Source: Polytrichum commune (lineage: Eukaryota; Streptophyta; Polytrichopsida; Polytrichales; Polytrichaceae). Taken from it: a DNA stretch of 64,000 nucleotides. Under the pieces are notes generated by a model. That model was given only the letters and a program-made list of their open reading frames with translations, was not told the origin of the DNA and searched no databases. Location: NCBI GenBank assembly GCA_950295325.1, contig OX485808.1:19860527-19924526 (forward strand), read 5' to 3'. How positions within the stretch are numbered: the first letter of the stretch is position 1; the number at the start of each line of letters is the position of its first letter. The position numbers and the translations under genes are program-made. Below are positions 34,454 to 46,696 of the stretch, piece after piece.

Positions 34454-35789
34454 ATATTGACATTATACTGATGTTTTGGTATAGGATTGATAGAATATAG
34501 ATTTGGAATATTAACCCACAATAATTCATGTTTGTGTAAAATACATGGCTTTCATATTCCTAATTTAGAGTGTACAATATGTGGGCTAAAAATTGCGTGG
34601 GTCAAGACAACTTATATTGACCAAAATTATCATGATATGACAAAATTATTGTGGGTCATGATAATAGGCGGAAGGTGTACATATAGTTGGGTTCGGAAAA
34701 AAAATGTGAGGCTAGGGCATGTCCTGGCATGTTTACAGACGACCACCACTTTCTAAATTCCTTTAGTGGTTGAGAAATGAATGGTGGTTTCACTTCTCTT
34801 TACACAAGATCACCAAAAATAAGACTGACCATGTCAAAGAACGGATGAGAAAATGACACGGAATCCTACATGTCCAGAATCATATATTGTTTGGTGGGCA
34901 CCCAACCTTTGCGATTAGACAACCCAATTTTGTTGTCAAGGGGTGGGAGACCCATTTTGTATGACATATTACTAGTAGCATCTATTTTAAACACACTTTA
35001 TTTTGTAAAAACGTTTTTAATGAATTTAGATTTGGACCGCTAACCATGACCACAAGAAATCTTAAATCATTTTTTTTTCTACAGTCCTTGGTCACATGTG
35101 TAAAACGCTCTAAGATGGTTTGGGATTCACTTAAGGTAGCTAACCCATTCCCAACTACCACCCCATTTTCACAGGTTAGGCCAACCTATTTTTGTGCACC
35201 ACAATATCAATCTATGATCATATGCTAACATGTCATGCTCAAAATCCAACTTAGCCAACTATCAATGGCTAATAGCCCACCCACACTTATCGGTGTGGAC
35301 CACCAATGAATGGTTTCTACCAACATTGGTTACACCCAATGGCTATCACTAGGCAAATTGGAGCTAAAAGTGACCCATGTTAGGAGCCATTTATTGGTCA
35401 CCCACACTAGTAAGTGTGGGCATCCTATAAGTTGACAACTAGGTTTAAGTTGCAAGCATATTTAAGTGCCACAATTATCAAGTATGGAAATCAAGTGTTA
35501 TTGATTTTGTAAGCGATTGGCAATCGGAAAGAGGGTAGTTTATATCACGTTTATACGTCAAAGAGAATATCCACTCAAAAATTTCATAATAATTTGATTA
35601 TTATGAGATTTTTTGAAAAAACAAAAAAAACAATCTCTACATGAAGGATTTCTTCTATGATCATACCCAGACTACATATATGCTAAATTGCTAAACTGGT
35701 CAAGAACGGGTTGGCTACCTTAATCTCATGCAAAAACTTGGAAGTTTCAAGGTTGTTGATGTTAAGTATGAAATCAATGCATTTCTCTT
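34454..35789. other. Intergenic DNA, no gene seen
   Basis: Unassigned. A small hairpin (CATAATAAT, TTG, ATTATTATG) lies at 35584-35604. An 89-codon plus-strand frame at 34487-34756 has no recognisable feature. Confidence 0.5.
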
Positions 35790-36040
35790 TGTTAGAGATC
35801 TTGACCGGGAATGCCTCGTGGAGAATCCTTTTTTAACATAGAGCTCACTTAGACTCCACCAAACCCAATAAAGGAGGTGATTGGCCTCCCCATGTGCTTT
35901 ACATGGCCTCTGCTTGGAGCTTTGATGAGGGATTTGAACCAAAGTTACACATCAACTTTCCCACAAGTTCCTGGAGGATTTGGGCAAACTAACCATACAC
36001 TCGTTCTTTGTTGGGTGTTTAAACCCTTGCCTCCAAGGAA
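35790..36040 (-). mobile_element. Possible tRNA-derived SINE
   Basis: On the minus strand GGTTCAAATCC (rc of 35934-35944) matches the RNA polymerase III B box. TGGTTAGTTTGCC about 50 bases upstream could be a degenerate A box. The downstream part ends in a short A run near 35830. There is no second copy in the window, so support is limited. Confidence 0.35.
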
Positions 36041-36097
36041 CCAATGTACGGGTCGGTTCGCCCCAGTCCTCCCAAAGGGCAAGGTTGAGCTTACTTA

Positions 36098-36433
36098 GAG
36101 CCACTTCACCATGAGCCAAGGGCTGTGATCATGTAATTGTCAGGGCATTGATTCTCATCCAAAGGCCGTACCACTGACATGGTCCACCGGAATTTGCGTT
36201 GGGACTATCTCTTGAAGGTGGGCCTAACACAATTTTTCGTTGATCATGAAACATATTTATTGTCTATCAGGTAGGAATCCATGTAAACTTTTCATTCATG
36301 ATAACTTCTTTGGGCCCTTAGGCCCTTCGCTTACTAGTGTGAAGTGAACTTGGATGATCTCGGCCTTTTTGACCAATGAGTGATCTTAGAATGCAATGGT
36401 CATGGGCTTTCAACCTCGTGTGTGAAGTGTCCC
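36098..36433. mobile_element. PIF/Harbinger-like MITE family M2, copy 1
   Basis: The left end GAGCCACTTCACCATGAGCC and the inverted right end GGGACACTTCACACACGAGG are related. TTA flanks both (36095-36097 and 36434-36436). It shares ends and a central GGTGGGCCTAACACAA block with 52650-53106. It is non-coding. Confidence 0.8.
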
Positions 36434-36719
36434 TTAAAGAACCCAACTTCCTTAAATTACATGTTGTTGTTAATCAAGAAAGGAAATGCTTAGAAAATGC
36501 TATGATGTTTTAGTTGTACTTTGGATCAAAAAAATGCCTATAGCATCATGGACCACTAGGATGCAGGGAACTACAATTGAAAGAAATTTGAGGAATTCAC
36601 CGAGATATTGATCCATGAAGTTTGCCAAACTATAAAGAACTCAAGTCACCAACTACACCTTTCACACCTAGTACTATGGTTTACCATTTAGAATTACAAT
36701 TGCAATATGGGTTAGTTTG
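36434..36719. other. Short intergenic stretch
   Basis: Nothing recognisable. Confidence 0.5.
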
Positions 36720-37300
36720 CATGCCATTGGATGTCACCAAGTGTGGTCGCTAAAGTAGATGGGTGTTAAGTGGTTAGTTTTTCCAACTACCCCACTTCTA
36801 CTAGGACATGAGACACACAATTAGCACGAGATGGTTAGCATATCCAAATCAAGGGCATAGTCACTTTCCTCTTAAACATTTGGAGCTCGTATGAATCTCT
36901 TATTCAATATCAAAGTAAGAGTCTTGTGCTCATTAAATGGTCATATATGTTTCCTAATTATGTCAACTATTGAGTATAGAACAATTATCATATTTTGAAC
37001 GCATAGTCCAATCTTTTTAAAACACATGTCGTGTGTGTGTGTGTGTGTGTGTCCTTGGAGGCATCCCTATTCACATACCACTCGAATACAAGTGTTCCAA
37101 TCTAGATAAGTAATCAAGTCAGACACATCTACCTCATATTGATATGTGCAATCAGGTTGCCTTCACAAAAAGGTTGCCTCTTTCTCCATACAAATTACCT
37201 TGGTCAAAACAAGGTCACCAAAAATTGTAGATTTGTTTATACAATCTTATAGACACCATAGTAAGAAACATTTACAGCAATTAGTTTAAACTCTGGTAGT
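36720..37300 (+). repeat. Dispersed repeat R3, longest copy
   Basis: It covers blocks seen separately elsewhere: 36720-36880 (like about 8310-8420 and 8770-8880), 36880-37150 (core) and 37130-37290 (like 54740-54890). A (GT)n run lies at 37031-37052. No coding potential is visible in any copy. Confidence 0.6.
37031..37052. repeat. (GT)n microsatellite
   Basis: Eleven GT units. Confidence 0.95.
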
Positions 37301-38132
37301 TAATGTGCAAAACAATACATGAATTGGGAAACCTTGAGTCAACATCACATGTTCCTCGTAGCATCCAATGCCAAGTTGGTCCCAGAGGCGGTTTGTGAGT
37401 TTGCCCATGATTAAGTTAGACATGCCTTATTTGCTTAATTTTCTTAATGGGACATCTTTATTTGAGTGGTATGTGGTTAAGTGTGGCTTCAAGAACAAAT
37501 ACCAACAAGAATTGTTCTTTAAACAAAACTAAACTACTTGCACAAAATATGACATAAATTTACTTAGCCATATGGGCCCTCATAATATAAGAGTGGGATG
37601 TTGGGAACTCAGTCTGAATTTGAGTCTTCTTGCACAACTTTTTTAGTATTGGAATACTATATTATAAGGTCCCACAAAACGAGAGTTGAGTGCTCATAAA
37701 AGTGACTACGGCCTTGATTTGGAATTGCTAATCATCTCGTATTTGTAACGTGTTTCATATCACAGGAGAAATGGGATAATCTAAAAAGAGTAAACATTGA
37801 AGAAATGTCTAGCTTTTAGAAAGTTGGATGTCAGAAGTTATGGTTGCAATGGAGGTTCCATGACTCACACTCCTAGTTCTACACACTAGGCCCACACTAG
37901 GCCCACATTAGGTTAATTAGTGTGACTAACACTACTTTCTTGACATTTTATAGATATCCAAAATAATTACTTTGACTGTAATTCAAATTGTAATATTAGG
38001 CCAATGTTATTCTAGGATATAGTTTAGCGTCATAAATGAGTATGAAGAGACACTCACAAAGGATACGGTAGTCATACATACTCACATTCTCCTCACAAAG
38101 CTTCACAAGTCAATGAAGTGGGATTGAATATA
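37301..38132. other. Intergenic DNA with a reverse R3 fragment
   Basis: About 37430-37530 is an R3 fragment in reverse orientation (TTTGAGTGGTATGTGGTTA block). Nothing else is recognised. Confidence 0.5.
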
Positions 38133-39056
38133 CTCCTTTCGTAAGATGACTTCATAGATGTGCAAACTCAATTTCATGAAGGTCCCATGCTAGTTCATGT
38201 ACTTTCAAAATTAGTTCATGATTCTTCTAAACCGACTTGACTTCTGGCACATCAAGTTGTGTGCATGTGGCCTTTGGTTTTGGTTCACTTATCAAATGCT
38301 TCCGCATGGTTCTACGCCACTAACCATGTATTTTATTCTTATGAGTTGAGAAGTTTCATGATAGTGGACCTTCACCTTTAGCAACTTCATGAATCTTCCT
38401 TATCAAATTCATAAATCTTTTACCACATTGTGGTTTTTGTATTTTTCAACTTCTCGCCTTCTCGTTGTTCATTGGTTCCTCTTTGTTTTGTGTTTACGTG
38501 GAAACCTCTAGCCTGATGTCGATTTTTCTTTGGTCTTCCATTACAACACCTCAAAGCCAGGAGCCGGTACTTCTATGGTCTGTGATTATCATACATCGAA
38601 GCAAGCAACATAAACCTAACGTAGCTAGAGTGCGCGATCTTGCGGATTTGAAAGTCTAGTGTGATTGTGGAACTGATCGTGGGAAGAGTGTTGGCCACAT
38701 TAGGTCACATTAATGATAATGTACAAAGCAATCACTACAGTCATGGTCCAAGGCTAGATAAGGGAGGTCAATCGAAATTTTGATACAACCAGTCGTGGGG
38801 AGAGATTAGGAGAATCTTATACATGATGGACCGGTCTTTGTGAAACAAAGTTAAACAATTTATGAATTGAAGTTGTGAAGTTGTGAGTACAGGCACCAAA
38901 GCATGAAATTGCTCGCAACATGTGGTGACATTGGTTGAAAACTTAAGCTAAATTGGTTGTCTACATAGTGAACTCGGTTTCTAATTACAATAAAAATCGT
39001 TAGAACATATCGCTAAATTGGTCTGTAAAATCATGAAATTGGGTCGCACTTCAACA
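38133..39056 (+). mobile_element. E3, deleted relative of E1 with transposase 3' end
   Basis: It starts at a good E1-family tip (CTCCTTTCGTAAGATGAC) preceded by TA (38131-38132). The first part matches the right end of E1 in reverse. About 38735-38826 on the plus strand reads MVQG-stop-IREVN and ends SRGERLGESYT-stop, matching the E1 transposase C-terminus (MVQGWISKVN ... SRGERLGEPYT). The terminal part matches the E1 left end, but the final tip after 39056 is lost. It is an internal-deletion derivative. Confidence 0.8.
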
Positions 39057-40736
39057 AAACATTGATTTAATCAATTACTTACGAACCCAAATTGTTCTAG
39101 TCCAAGTCATTTGAGAGACTAAACAATCACAAAGCTTCTAGGAGTCAAGTTTTCACGTTGGATGAAAGGTGCTCTCTCTCTCTCTCTCTCTCTCTCCTCT
39201 TATATCATAAAGCAACGGGAGGGTCCCATGAATTGAAGTCTCTCTTTTGGGAATGTGAGAGGACTTTTGTTGTTGCGAGGGCTTCGTCGATTCGTGGCCT
39301 TATTAATAAAGAAGCTCCAAGATGCAAAGGAGGAAGAAACTTGGAAGAGGATGGAGGCCCAAGCAAGGTGGAAGATGCGGTAGGTGGCGCTTTTGCTTTT
39401 GGTGGGGGCCAACCAGTCAGGCGCCCACCTGAACAGGTCAAACTTACACTCCACTCCCACCAATTCTACTCCTTTCTCCTTCACCCCCAACAGCTTTGGT
39501 TTCAAAGTTACTTCATGCTCCTGCTCCATGCTCTCGCTCTCTCTCACTCTCTCTCTCTCTCTGGCATTCCTACACAACATTATCGTCAACTGAAAAAACA
39601 AAGAATGAATAACAAACAAAATAAAAATCAAACTAACTTGGTGGTGCAACTATTAGGATCACTTTTTGGAGTTTAGCATGCGTTGAGGGTTGACTACCAA
39701 GTTACAAATTACATGTGCACATGGACACCTTTCAAATGAGGTCTCACCATGAAAGTTGAGATAGTTCTTTTTGAAGTCATAGTGGATATATTTTGAGGTG
39801 GAAGTCATGGATAACATAGTATGATTTTTCTTCTTCTTCTTCTAATATGTATCTCTATGTTAGATCTATGATATTATGTCACAAACACGAGGGCGAGGGC
39901 GAGGACTGACAATACTTAGGTTGACCGCAGATGCCCGAGTCCTGACATGCAAAGGGAGTGGAATATACTAGAAATGTGGATTGTTTATAACTGCTAGATA
40001 TCTTGTTGCTTTGTAGATATTTGCTCCATTGACATAGATTTTGAGGGTTACACATGTAGCCTTCACGCATTTTAGTGTTGTCATGTCTCGCATAGTTGGA
40101 GGTACTTCTGACTTTACTTGTTACTATATTTGGATTTCCCATAGTTTTTCATTAGATAAAAGGGAGTGGCTACCCATCATGGTTTGTATTTGAATACTAA
40201 AGTAGAAGCACTCAATACAATCAGTCATTTCAATTTTGACACGTATCCCCCCCCCCCACTTCTCCCCAAAGTGAGCAACCATAGACTTCAAGATGTAAAT
40301 TATTGATAATATTGTTCTAAGAACTACAAACACAACTCAAGGTTGAAGGTGACAAAATGCCAATGATCAACACTCCCCAATTGTTGGGGTGGGAATGGGG
40401 GGTCAAATGAGGTTTGCGACTATGAACATTTCTATAAAAGCTACACTAGACATTGTATACAATGTCATTTACTATTCAGAATTACACAATACTATAAAAA
40501 TTTATTGTATGACACATTTTTTTGCCAAAAAAAAGTCGAATCGGTTGTTTGGACATCATAGAACATCAACATATGTACTTAGAAAAAAGCTACATAAATA
40601 GCAAGAAGATGTAGTATTTTGTAAATACAGCTAGTAAGTGATACTAAATACAATTCTTAGTGTAGATGTGGTAAGATTCATGTGATATATAATGTCGTTG
40701 TGGTCATCATGACGTAATTGCTGATCCGAATAAAGA
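39057..40736. other. Intergenic DNA, no supported gene
   Basis: (TC)n runs lie at 39172-39197 and about 39537-39562. Between them 39158-39676 is open on both strands (172 codons plus, 149 codons minus), but the products are low-complexity (Ser/Leu from the TC repeats) and no domain is seen. A 10-bp poly(C) run lies at 40248-40257. The rest is unassigned. Confidence 0.45.
39172..39197. repeat. (TC)n microsatellite
   Basis: About 13 TC units. Confidence 0.95.
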
Positions 40737-40778
40737 ATGTTTTTTAATCTTTTTTTTAAATTTAATTTTGCTTTGTTG

Positions 40779-40800
40779 GTGTGGGTGTGGGTGTGGGTGT
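40779..40800. repeat. (GTGGGT)n hexanucleotide repeat
   Basis: Nearly four units of GTGTGG/GTGGGT. Confidence 0.85.
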
Positions 40801-41280
40801 TAGTTGTGTCTGTTGCTGTTCAAAGCAAGCTGCTGCTGTGGTGTGGACCAGCACACGGCATGACACATGCACTTCGAATGTGGCAGTGGCTACCGAGCGA
40901 CTACCAAATCAAATGTGTTAGAAGAAGTCATGCCATTAAATCGAAGTCAGAGGAGCATCCATTCCCAATCCCATTCATGGCATTATATCGGTCCTAATAC
41001 AGTTTCAACTCACTCAAGCACATGGCACCTCATAATTCTCAAATCTCCAAAACCCACCTCCTCAATCTACGTGTGATAAATTGCCACATGACCACCACCA
41101 CCACATCATGTGGGCCAAGTCCCCCCCCCCCCCCCCCCAACACACACACACAAAAGAGAAGAAAAAAACAACTTAAACTAAAAAAGTTGCCAAGGAACCC
41201 CTCATGAGATGCTGCCCGATTATTATTAAGTCTTGTTACGTGTCTTCCCAGTGCTACCGAAATGAAACCTGGGCAGAGCA
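40801..41280. other. Intergenic DNA, no gene seen
   Basis: It includes an 18-bp poly(C) run at 41121-41138 followed by (CA)n. No coding sequence is supported. Confidence 0.55.
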
Positions 41281-41970
41281 GACAAACGCCTGCCCGGGGC
41301 CGACTTGCCAAATTGGGGCGGGTCGGGCGGGCGGGCGGAAAGAAATCATATGAAACCAACACCCCTACTCATCACCGGGTGGGCTGAGGGCCAATTGGAA
41401 AACAGTTGCTCGCGAAATTAATTGCCCACAACCTGAGGAGCCAAATGATTAAAGGGACTCACAATATTATCAATATTATCGAAATTTGGCAGGTTGGGCC
41501 CGGACCCGCCCGCCCGACCGTCCGGTGGGGCCCAACGGAAAAGGAGGGGGGGGGGGTATAAGTAGAATAGAAATGGGTGTAAGTTATAGTATCCGATCAT
41601 CTGACTTCATTCCCTTGCCTTGCCTTGCCTTCCCCTCCCCAAGCGAGATCCTCATCATACAAAAAGTGCTTTGGTCTCCAGGCCTCCTTCCCCTTTTATA
41701 TGTGTCATGGAACTAGGCGTTGGGGTTGGGGGGCGGGCAATACGGTCGGACGTGCGGGCGGGTGGATACTAACATTCATTCCGCTGCCCGAATAACATAC
41801 CCTACCCCACCCGCTTCTCTTGCAAGGCTATAAGCTCCTCGGACCCTACCCTTGGTGGAAAAGTGTCCAATACGTCCAAACGTAATTCAATATCTCACGA
41901 ATACCTGCCACCTGGAGATACTTAAAGAGCGAGGAAAGCTGCCCGCCCGCCCCGCCCCGCCCGGCGGATG
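41281..41970. repeat. Cluster of GGGCG/CCCGC-rich tracts
   Basis: Four GC-rich blocks (about 41281-41340, 41484-41557, 41724-41764, 41939-41970) contain runs such as GGGCGGGCGGGCGG and CCCGCCCGCCCCGCCCC on alternating strands. They lie within ordinary AT-rich DNA. Several can form four G-runs of three or more. A shared element origin is possible, but no ends were found. Confidence 0.65.
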
Positions 41971-42639
41971 TCGGGAAGGGGTTTTGCCGAGCACGTTGTT
42001 AAAGAGTGCAACTCTTTCCACCTCGCAAAAAAGAAGAAAAAGAAAAAGGAATGAGATTAACTTCACTCAATTTTAAGGATTTTCTCGACTGTGGATGTGA
42101 ATTGTATTGAAGCAACCATTCAATGGCACCACCCCAGTGGGATAATCATGGTTGCTCACTGCACCTCGAATCATAGACTTGTCATTGAAATTGGTTGGTG
42201 GTCGATTACCCCGATTTACAGGGCTTATAATAACTGAACGTAGTTAAAGGTGGGTTCATAGCATGTCCAAGAAAGTTGGGTCCAAACTCCTTGACATTGT
42301 AGATTTTTATTTTCAGACCCAAGATTGGACTCACGCTTGAAAGACTGACCTCTCAAACCAAGAGGAGTGTTTTCTTGAACCGTGCATTTTCACATACCTT
42401 CAGTCCAAAATTTAGTGCAAATCCCTTGCATCCCAGACCTTGCTCTCGACCAATAAGATTGCTTGATTTTAGAGTTTATATGACCTTGGACCTAATGGTC
42501 CCCCCCTCTACGTTAGCCTCCAAGTGCCGGCAAATCCAAAGTAGTACCGTGTCTCCACTCCGACTTGTACTCACGGCCCGACCGACCGATGGGTCAAAGT
42601 GAGGCCTCGGAATGAACCCCGTGAGTGAGGGAGGGATGG
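41971..42639. other. Intergenic DNA, no gene seen
   Basis: A purine-rich stretch lies at about 42025-42055. Nothing coding is recognised. Confidence 0.5.
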
Positions 42640-44010
42640 GGTGAGTTGCCATAGTTTTCTCCCATTTTGTGTTGACCACGAGAGACCACTTTGTGTGGGC
42701 AAGAGGGACTCGGGTCGTCGGCGTTGTCAACTCTTTCGTTGGCGGCCTAGGGAGTTGCGTAAACTTTTGACAATTCACAATCCTAGCTAGTTGGCCTTTG
42801 AGTGAAGCAAAACCGAGCATGTAGTAGTAGTAGGAGGAGGAGGAGAGTGACATGTGCTCATGTTTTCCTCCTTCACATTGACTTCATGTTGGCGGTAATG
42901 TGGCTACACCAATAAAGTGTTGGATCCAACGCTCGTACAAGGCGTGGTCACAAACAACAAGGTTTTTTTTTACCTCACGTACTTGACGCAACCAATCTTT
43001 GCGGGTCTAGATTGATCATATCGATGTAATAAATTAGTTGTTTAGAACCGTGTTGTTTAGGATTTTTTTTTTTACAATCCTATAACATGGTTCCGAACAA
43101 CACGGTTATACACAATTACTTTATTCATGTGCCCGATCTAAATCCCTCGTAGCATTGGTTGTGAGGATTTTACAATGATGCTATTTGGAATCATGTTGTT
43201 TGGGACTTTATATTGAAAGTAGTGTAAGGTGAACATATCCCAAATCAACACTATGTATTATTTTTATACACATGAAACCTCTAAATCTATGGTCTTGGTC
43301 CATAATATTTGGTTTCGGTACAAAGAGGACGGCTCACATTCACGCTGGTGCACAAACATTGACATTTGTTCTTCTTTTCTTTACTTCTTTGTTTTGGATA
43401 TGCACAAATATTGGACCTATGACCATTCTATAGTGACAATGTATTCAAGAGTGACGTGTGCCCATCGTGTGTCTATTTATGTGGAAATTTATTCTAAGCC
43501 ACATGCACAGTTTTTGCCATTTAAACAAGAATCGATTAACATCATCTTGTTACAATAGCATGAACAACCCTCATTTGTCAAATCCCCTTAACCTATGGTG
43601 TTGTGGAAACTTTGACAATTTGCATTAAAGAGTTTCAAATAGGACGAGAATCACATGTAGATGTATGTGTCCATAACATTGTTTTTTTGTTGGTGGTGTT
43701 ATGGTCATATCGATGAGGTATGTAATCAATAATGAACATATTTGACTCTACAATCAACAACTTTGTCAAGATATAGTGTCTCAAACCAATCTCCATATTC
43801 TTTACCTTGTTACAATCACGCTAACCACCGATGTTGACAATTCTCCTTGGCCTAGGGAGTTGCCGTTCGACTTTGACAAATAGCACCCAAGTTTCGTTAG
43901 AGTGAAGCAATTCACACAGTCGGGGAATGACACGTAACCATATGCACTCACATTTTCCTCCGCCACATTATCTTCATGTTGGCGGTAATGTACCAACAAG
44001 GAGTATGACC
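42640..44010 (+). repeat. Repeat R4: diverged direct copies
   Basis: 42700-42930 and 43800-44000 share order: TTGACAATTC or TTTTGACAATTC, GGCCTAGGGAGTTG, GTGAAGCAA, TTTTCCTCC and TTCATGTTGGCGGTAATG. A weaker partial copy lies at 43550-43700. Between them is the foldback at 42989-43161 and a 109-codon frame (43229-43558) without recognisable motif. Confidence 0.6.
42989..43161. repeat. Foldback element, about 80-bp imperfect arms
   Basis: The left arm starts CAACCAAT and contains AACCGTGTTGTT. The right arm is its diverged reverse complement ending ATTGGTTG. The loop is a T-rich stretch at about 43060-43075. No target duplication can be fixed. Confidence 0.65.
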
Positions 44011-46161
44011 TATACGTAATGTTGGGTTGAAAGTGGACAACATAATGACCATAGAATGGGATGTTGCAGTTGTCATACATTTGCGGTCATTTTGACATAC
44101 CTTGTCAAGATTCCATTAAGCATTTGCTATAGTGTTGAGCATGATGTTGTTTTTATGACATTTGTTATTTTGGTTTTCCATGTAGCCTCGTCACCTCATC
44201 GTCATGCCCTCTCAACCATAAAAATGAGAGGATGTCCACATTGTTTTTTATTTGATAATGTGGTGATTCATATAGTAACCTTGTTGCATACCTCCTTTTG
44301 AGTAGTAAATGGTAAATGTTTGCCTAATCACTATATTTGTTAATCAGAGACTTTCGAAAGTCTCAAAATAAATGAAAATGGTTTAATATCTTGTTCAATT
44401 TCTTAATGTAGTGACATATATTTGTGCCAAATTGGTTAGTGCTACCCATGCCAATCACTTTGTTAAGTCACATTAAATATATATTTTTGTATTTTTCTTG
44501 TTCTTTATTTGAAAACCACGTCCTTAATTAGTCTCAAAATCATGAAAAAGTCTCCAATCACCGAATATAATGACCCTAGGCAAAATATAGATGCTCAACC
44601 CAAGTAACAAGATGGAGGAAGAAGTGCGAAGATAAAGGAGGAGAGCTGAGGAGAGTTGCCACGATGAGAGGCTAATTGAGGAAGACACGGTTCCCCTCAT
44701 GGGAACGACAACAAAGGCTCAAGAATTGGGAACGAGGCTTGGGAACTGCACCGAAGGCTCGAGAACCGAGAACAAGGCTTGGGAAATCGCAACGACATCT
44801 TGGGAACTTAGGGAACTTGGATGCTTTACTAATTCATTTAATGAACTATGGATGAGGTTAAGTAGATCAAGAACTAACTCTTTGGATGACAATCCATTGG
44901 AGGGACATAACTACCTTAACCATTTTTGGGATGAATACGGTGAATGGAAGTTCATGGGATAAAGGTCATATATATATGTATGCGTATAAAATAGGTTCAA
45001 CATGCTAGCGCCTGCATTAGGGGCCATGGGATGTTGATGATTATATATTTGTAGTTTCCAAGAGTTTTGGAATTCGAGTGAGTGCACTTAGGTATCACCT
45101 CACCGGCACCATTCTATCACATAATAAGGGGAAACATGGTATGTTGTCATCCAAAGAGAATGAGGAATTGGTTCAATATCTTCTATAAATGGCATTCCTT
45201 TGACAACCTCTCACATTGCTACAACGAAGGTTGAAAGTGGTCAAGATGACTCATCTTGAACCCTAATCTCTAAACCTCAATAACCCATCTTCAATCCAAT
45301 TTTTCCAGATTGTTTCATTGTAGATTTGCTAATGCAACACGACTTTGATTGTGTAAATCTAACCAGTATAAGTTGGAGAAAACGAAATACAAACCAAATA
45401 ACATCCACATACCTTAGATGAAGAAGACACTTCACCTTAAGGAAGTTAATTGGACTCAACTCACCCACATAAGTCTCAAAATGGTGTGAAAGAGGATGCG
45501 AAAACCACAAGTTGTTGTGGAGGTCACGTACACATTTCCGCCAAAGGAGTTGATTGTTTCCTAGTTTTTGACACTTTTGATATTGCCAGAGTTGGGTGGT
45601 AGAAGGTGGAAAGGGAGCGAGCCATCATCAATTATAGCAATAGCATTTTGATGACATCAAATGAGTACATTTTGTAATAGAAAGAGAAAACCCCATAAAT
45701 GGTTCCAAGTGTAACGGTGAGAGAGTATAGAAAACTTGTACCAATCACAACATAAACGACTTTGTACGTTCAAAAACAATATCATGTAAGTCATGTGGGC
45801 CTAATTTGGTTACTTATCTTAATCATACACCTATATTTGAGTGGTGTGTAGTTAGGTATGGCTTTAAGATTTGGCACCAAAAAGACATTGTCTGGAAGAG
45901 ATTGGAATGTGTTCCTAAAATTTGTTAGCTATCCCAAGTTTAGATGTTCAATGTAATTGAGGGACCTATATGAGAATTCTCCACTTTGATAATACAAAAG
46001 CTATTTAAATGAGATCCAAAAACTATGAGCAAAATAGTTATGGCCTTGGCTTGGCTTGGCTCTGCTAATCATCTCATCCTCATTGTGCGTTGGATTCCTA
46101 GGAGAAGTTATACAACGGGAAACGCAATTGTTTAATCCTTAAAGGACCACATTTTTTTGGA
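44011..46161. other. Intergenic DNA with reverse R3 fragments
   Basis: 45300-45430 and 45790-45960 are R3 fragments on the minus strand. A 44700-44820 stretch repeats GGGAAC/CTTGGGAA-type words about five times. No supported gene. Confidence 0.5.
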
Positions 46162-46688
46162 CCCGGGTAGGGCACTCACTCATACATGTATTTAATAACC
46201 CATGTGCGACGGAAGGGTATTTATCATGGGGCTATTTATCTAAGAAATTGGAATTCTTTACACCCTATCAGTACAGATAAATCTAAATTTTGTCATTTTA
46301 GATGACCCTATTTGTATTTATAAAGTCGCAAGTGAACTAGTTTCTAGTACCATATGTTCCTTATAATTTTTATATTTGTCCCCATGAATGATGAATCATA
46401 GGACTCTTGAAAGTTTATAGTGAAAATTCAATAAACCATGTCTAGACTGAAGACATCAAACAATGTTTTTTTTCTTTACCTACTATTCCCAACCCTATTT
46501 TAGATTGAAACAATTAGATAAATTGATGCATTATATGGTACCCTTATTTTTTTATACACACAACTTTGTAATTGAAGAGGTGCTTCATTATATCGAAGAA
46601 TTGTATAAATTTTCTCACAAATGAATTAAAAATACCCTACATTCTTTCTCACATGGTTTAATCAATTTTCGCAAGTGCCCTACCCGGG
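46162..46688. mobile_element. TIR element with 8-bp duplication (hAT-like)
   Basis: The ends CCCGGGTAGGGCACT are perfect inverted repeats of 15 bp. TTTTTGGA is present on both sides (46154-46161 and 46689-46696). The 527-bp interior is AT-rich and non-coding. The 8-bp duplication suggests hAT, although the TIR sequence is not a standard hAT end. Confidence 0.8.
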
Positions 46689-46696
46689 TTTTTGGA

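Noticed and set aside
39158-39676. Longest reading frame of the window (172 codons, also open on the other strand)
   Set aside because: It is flanked and partly made by TC microsatellites, its product is low-complexity, and no domain or splice context is visible. Openness on both strands reflects composition.
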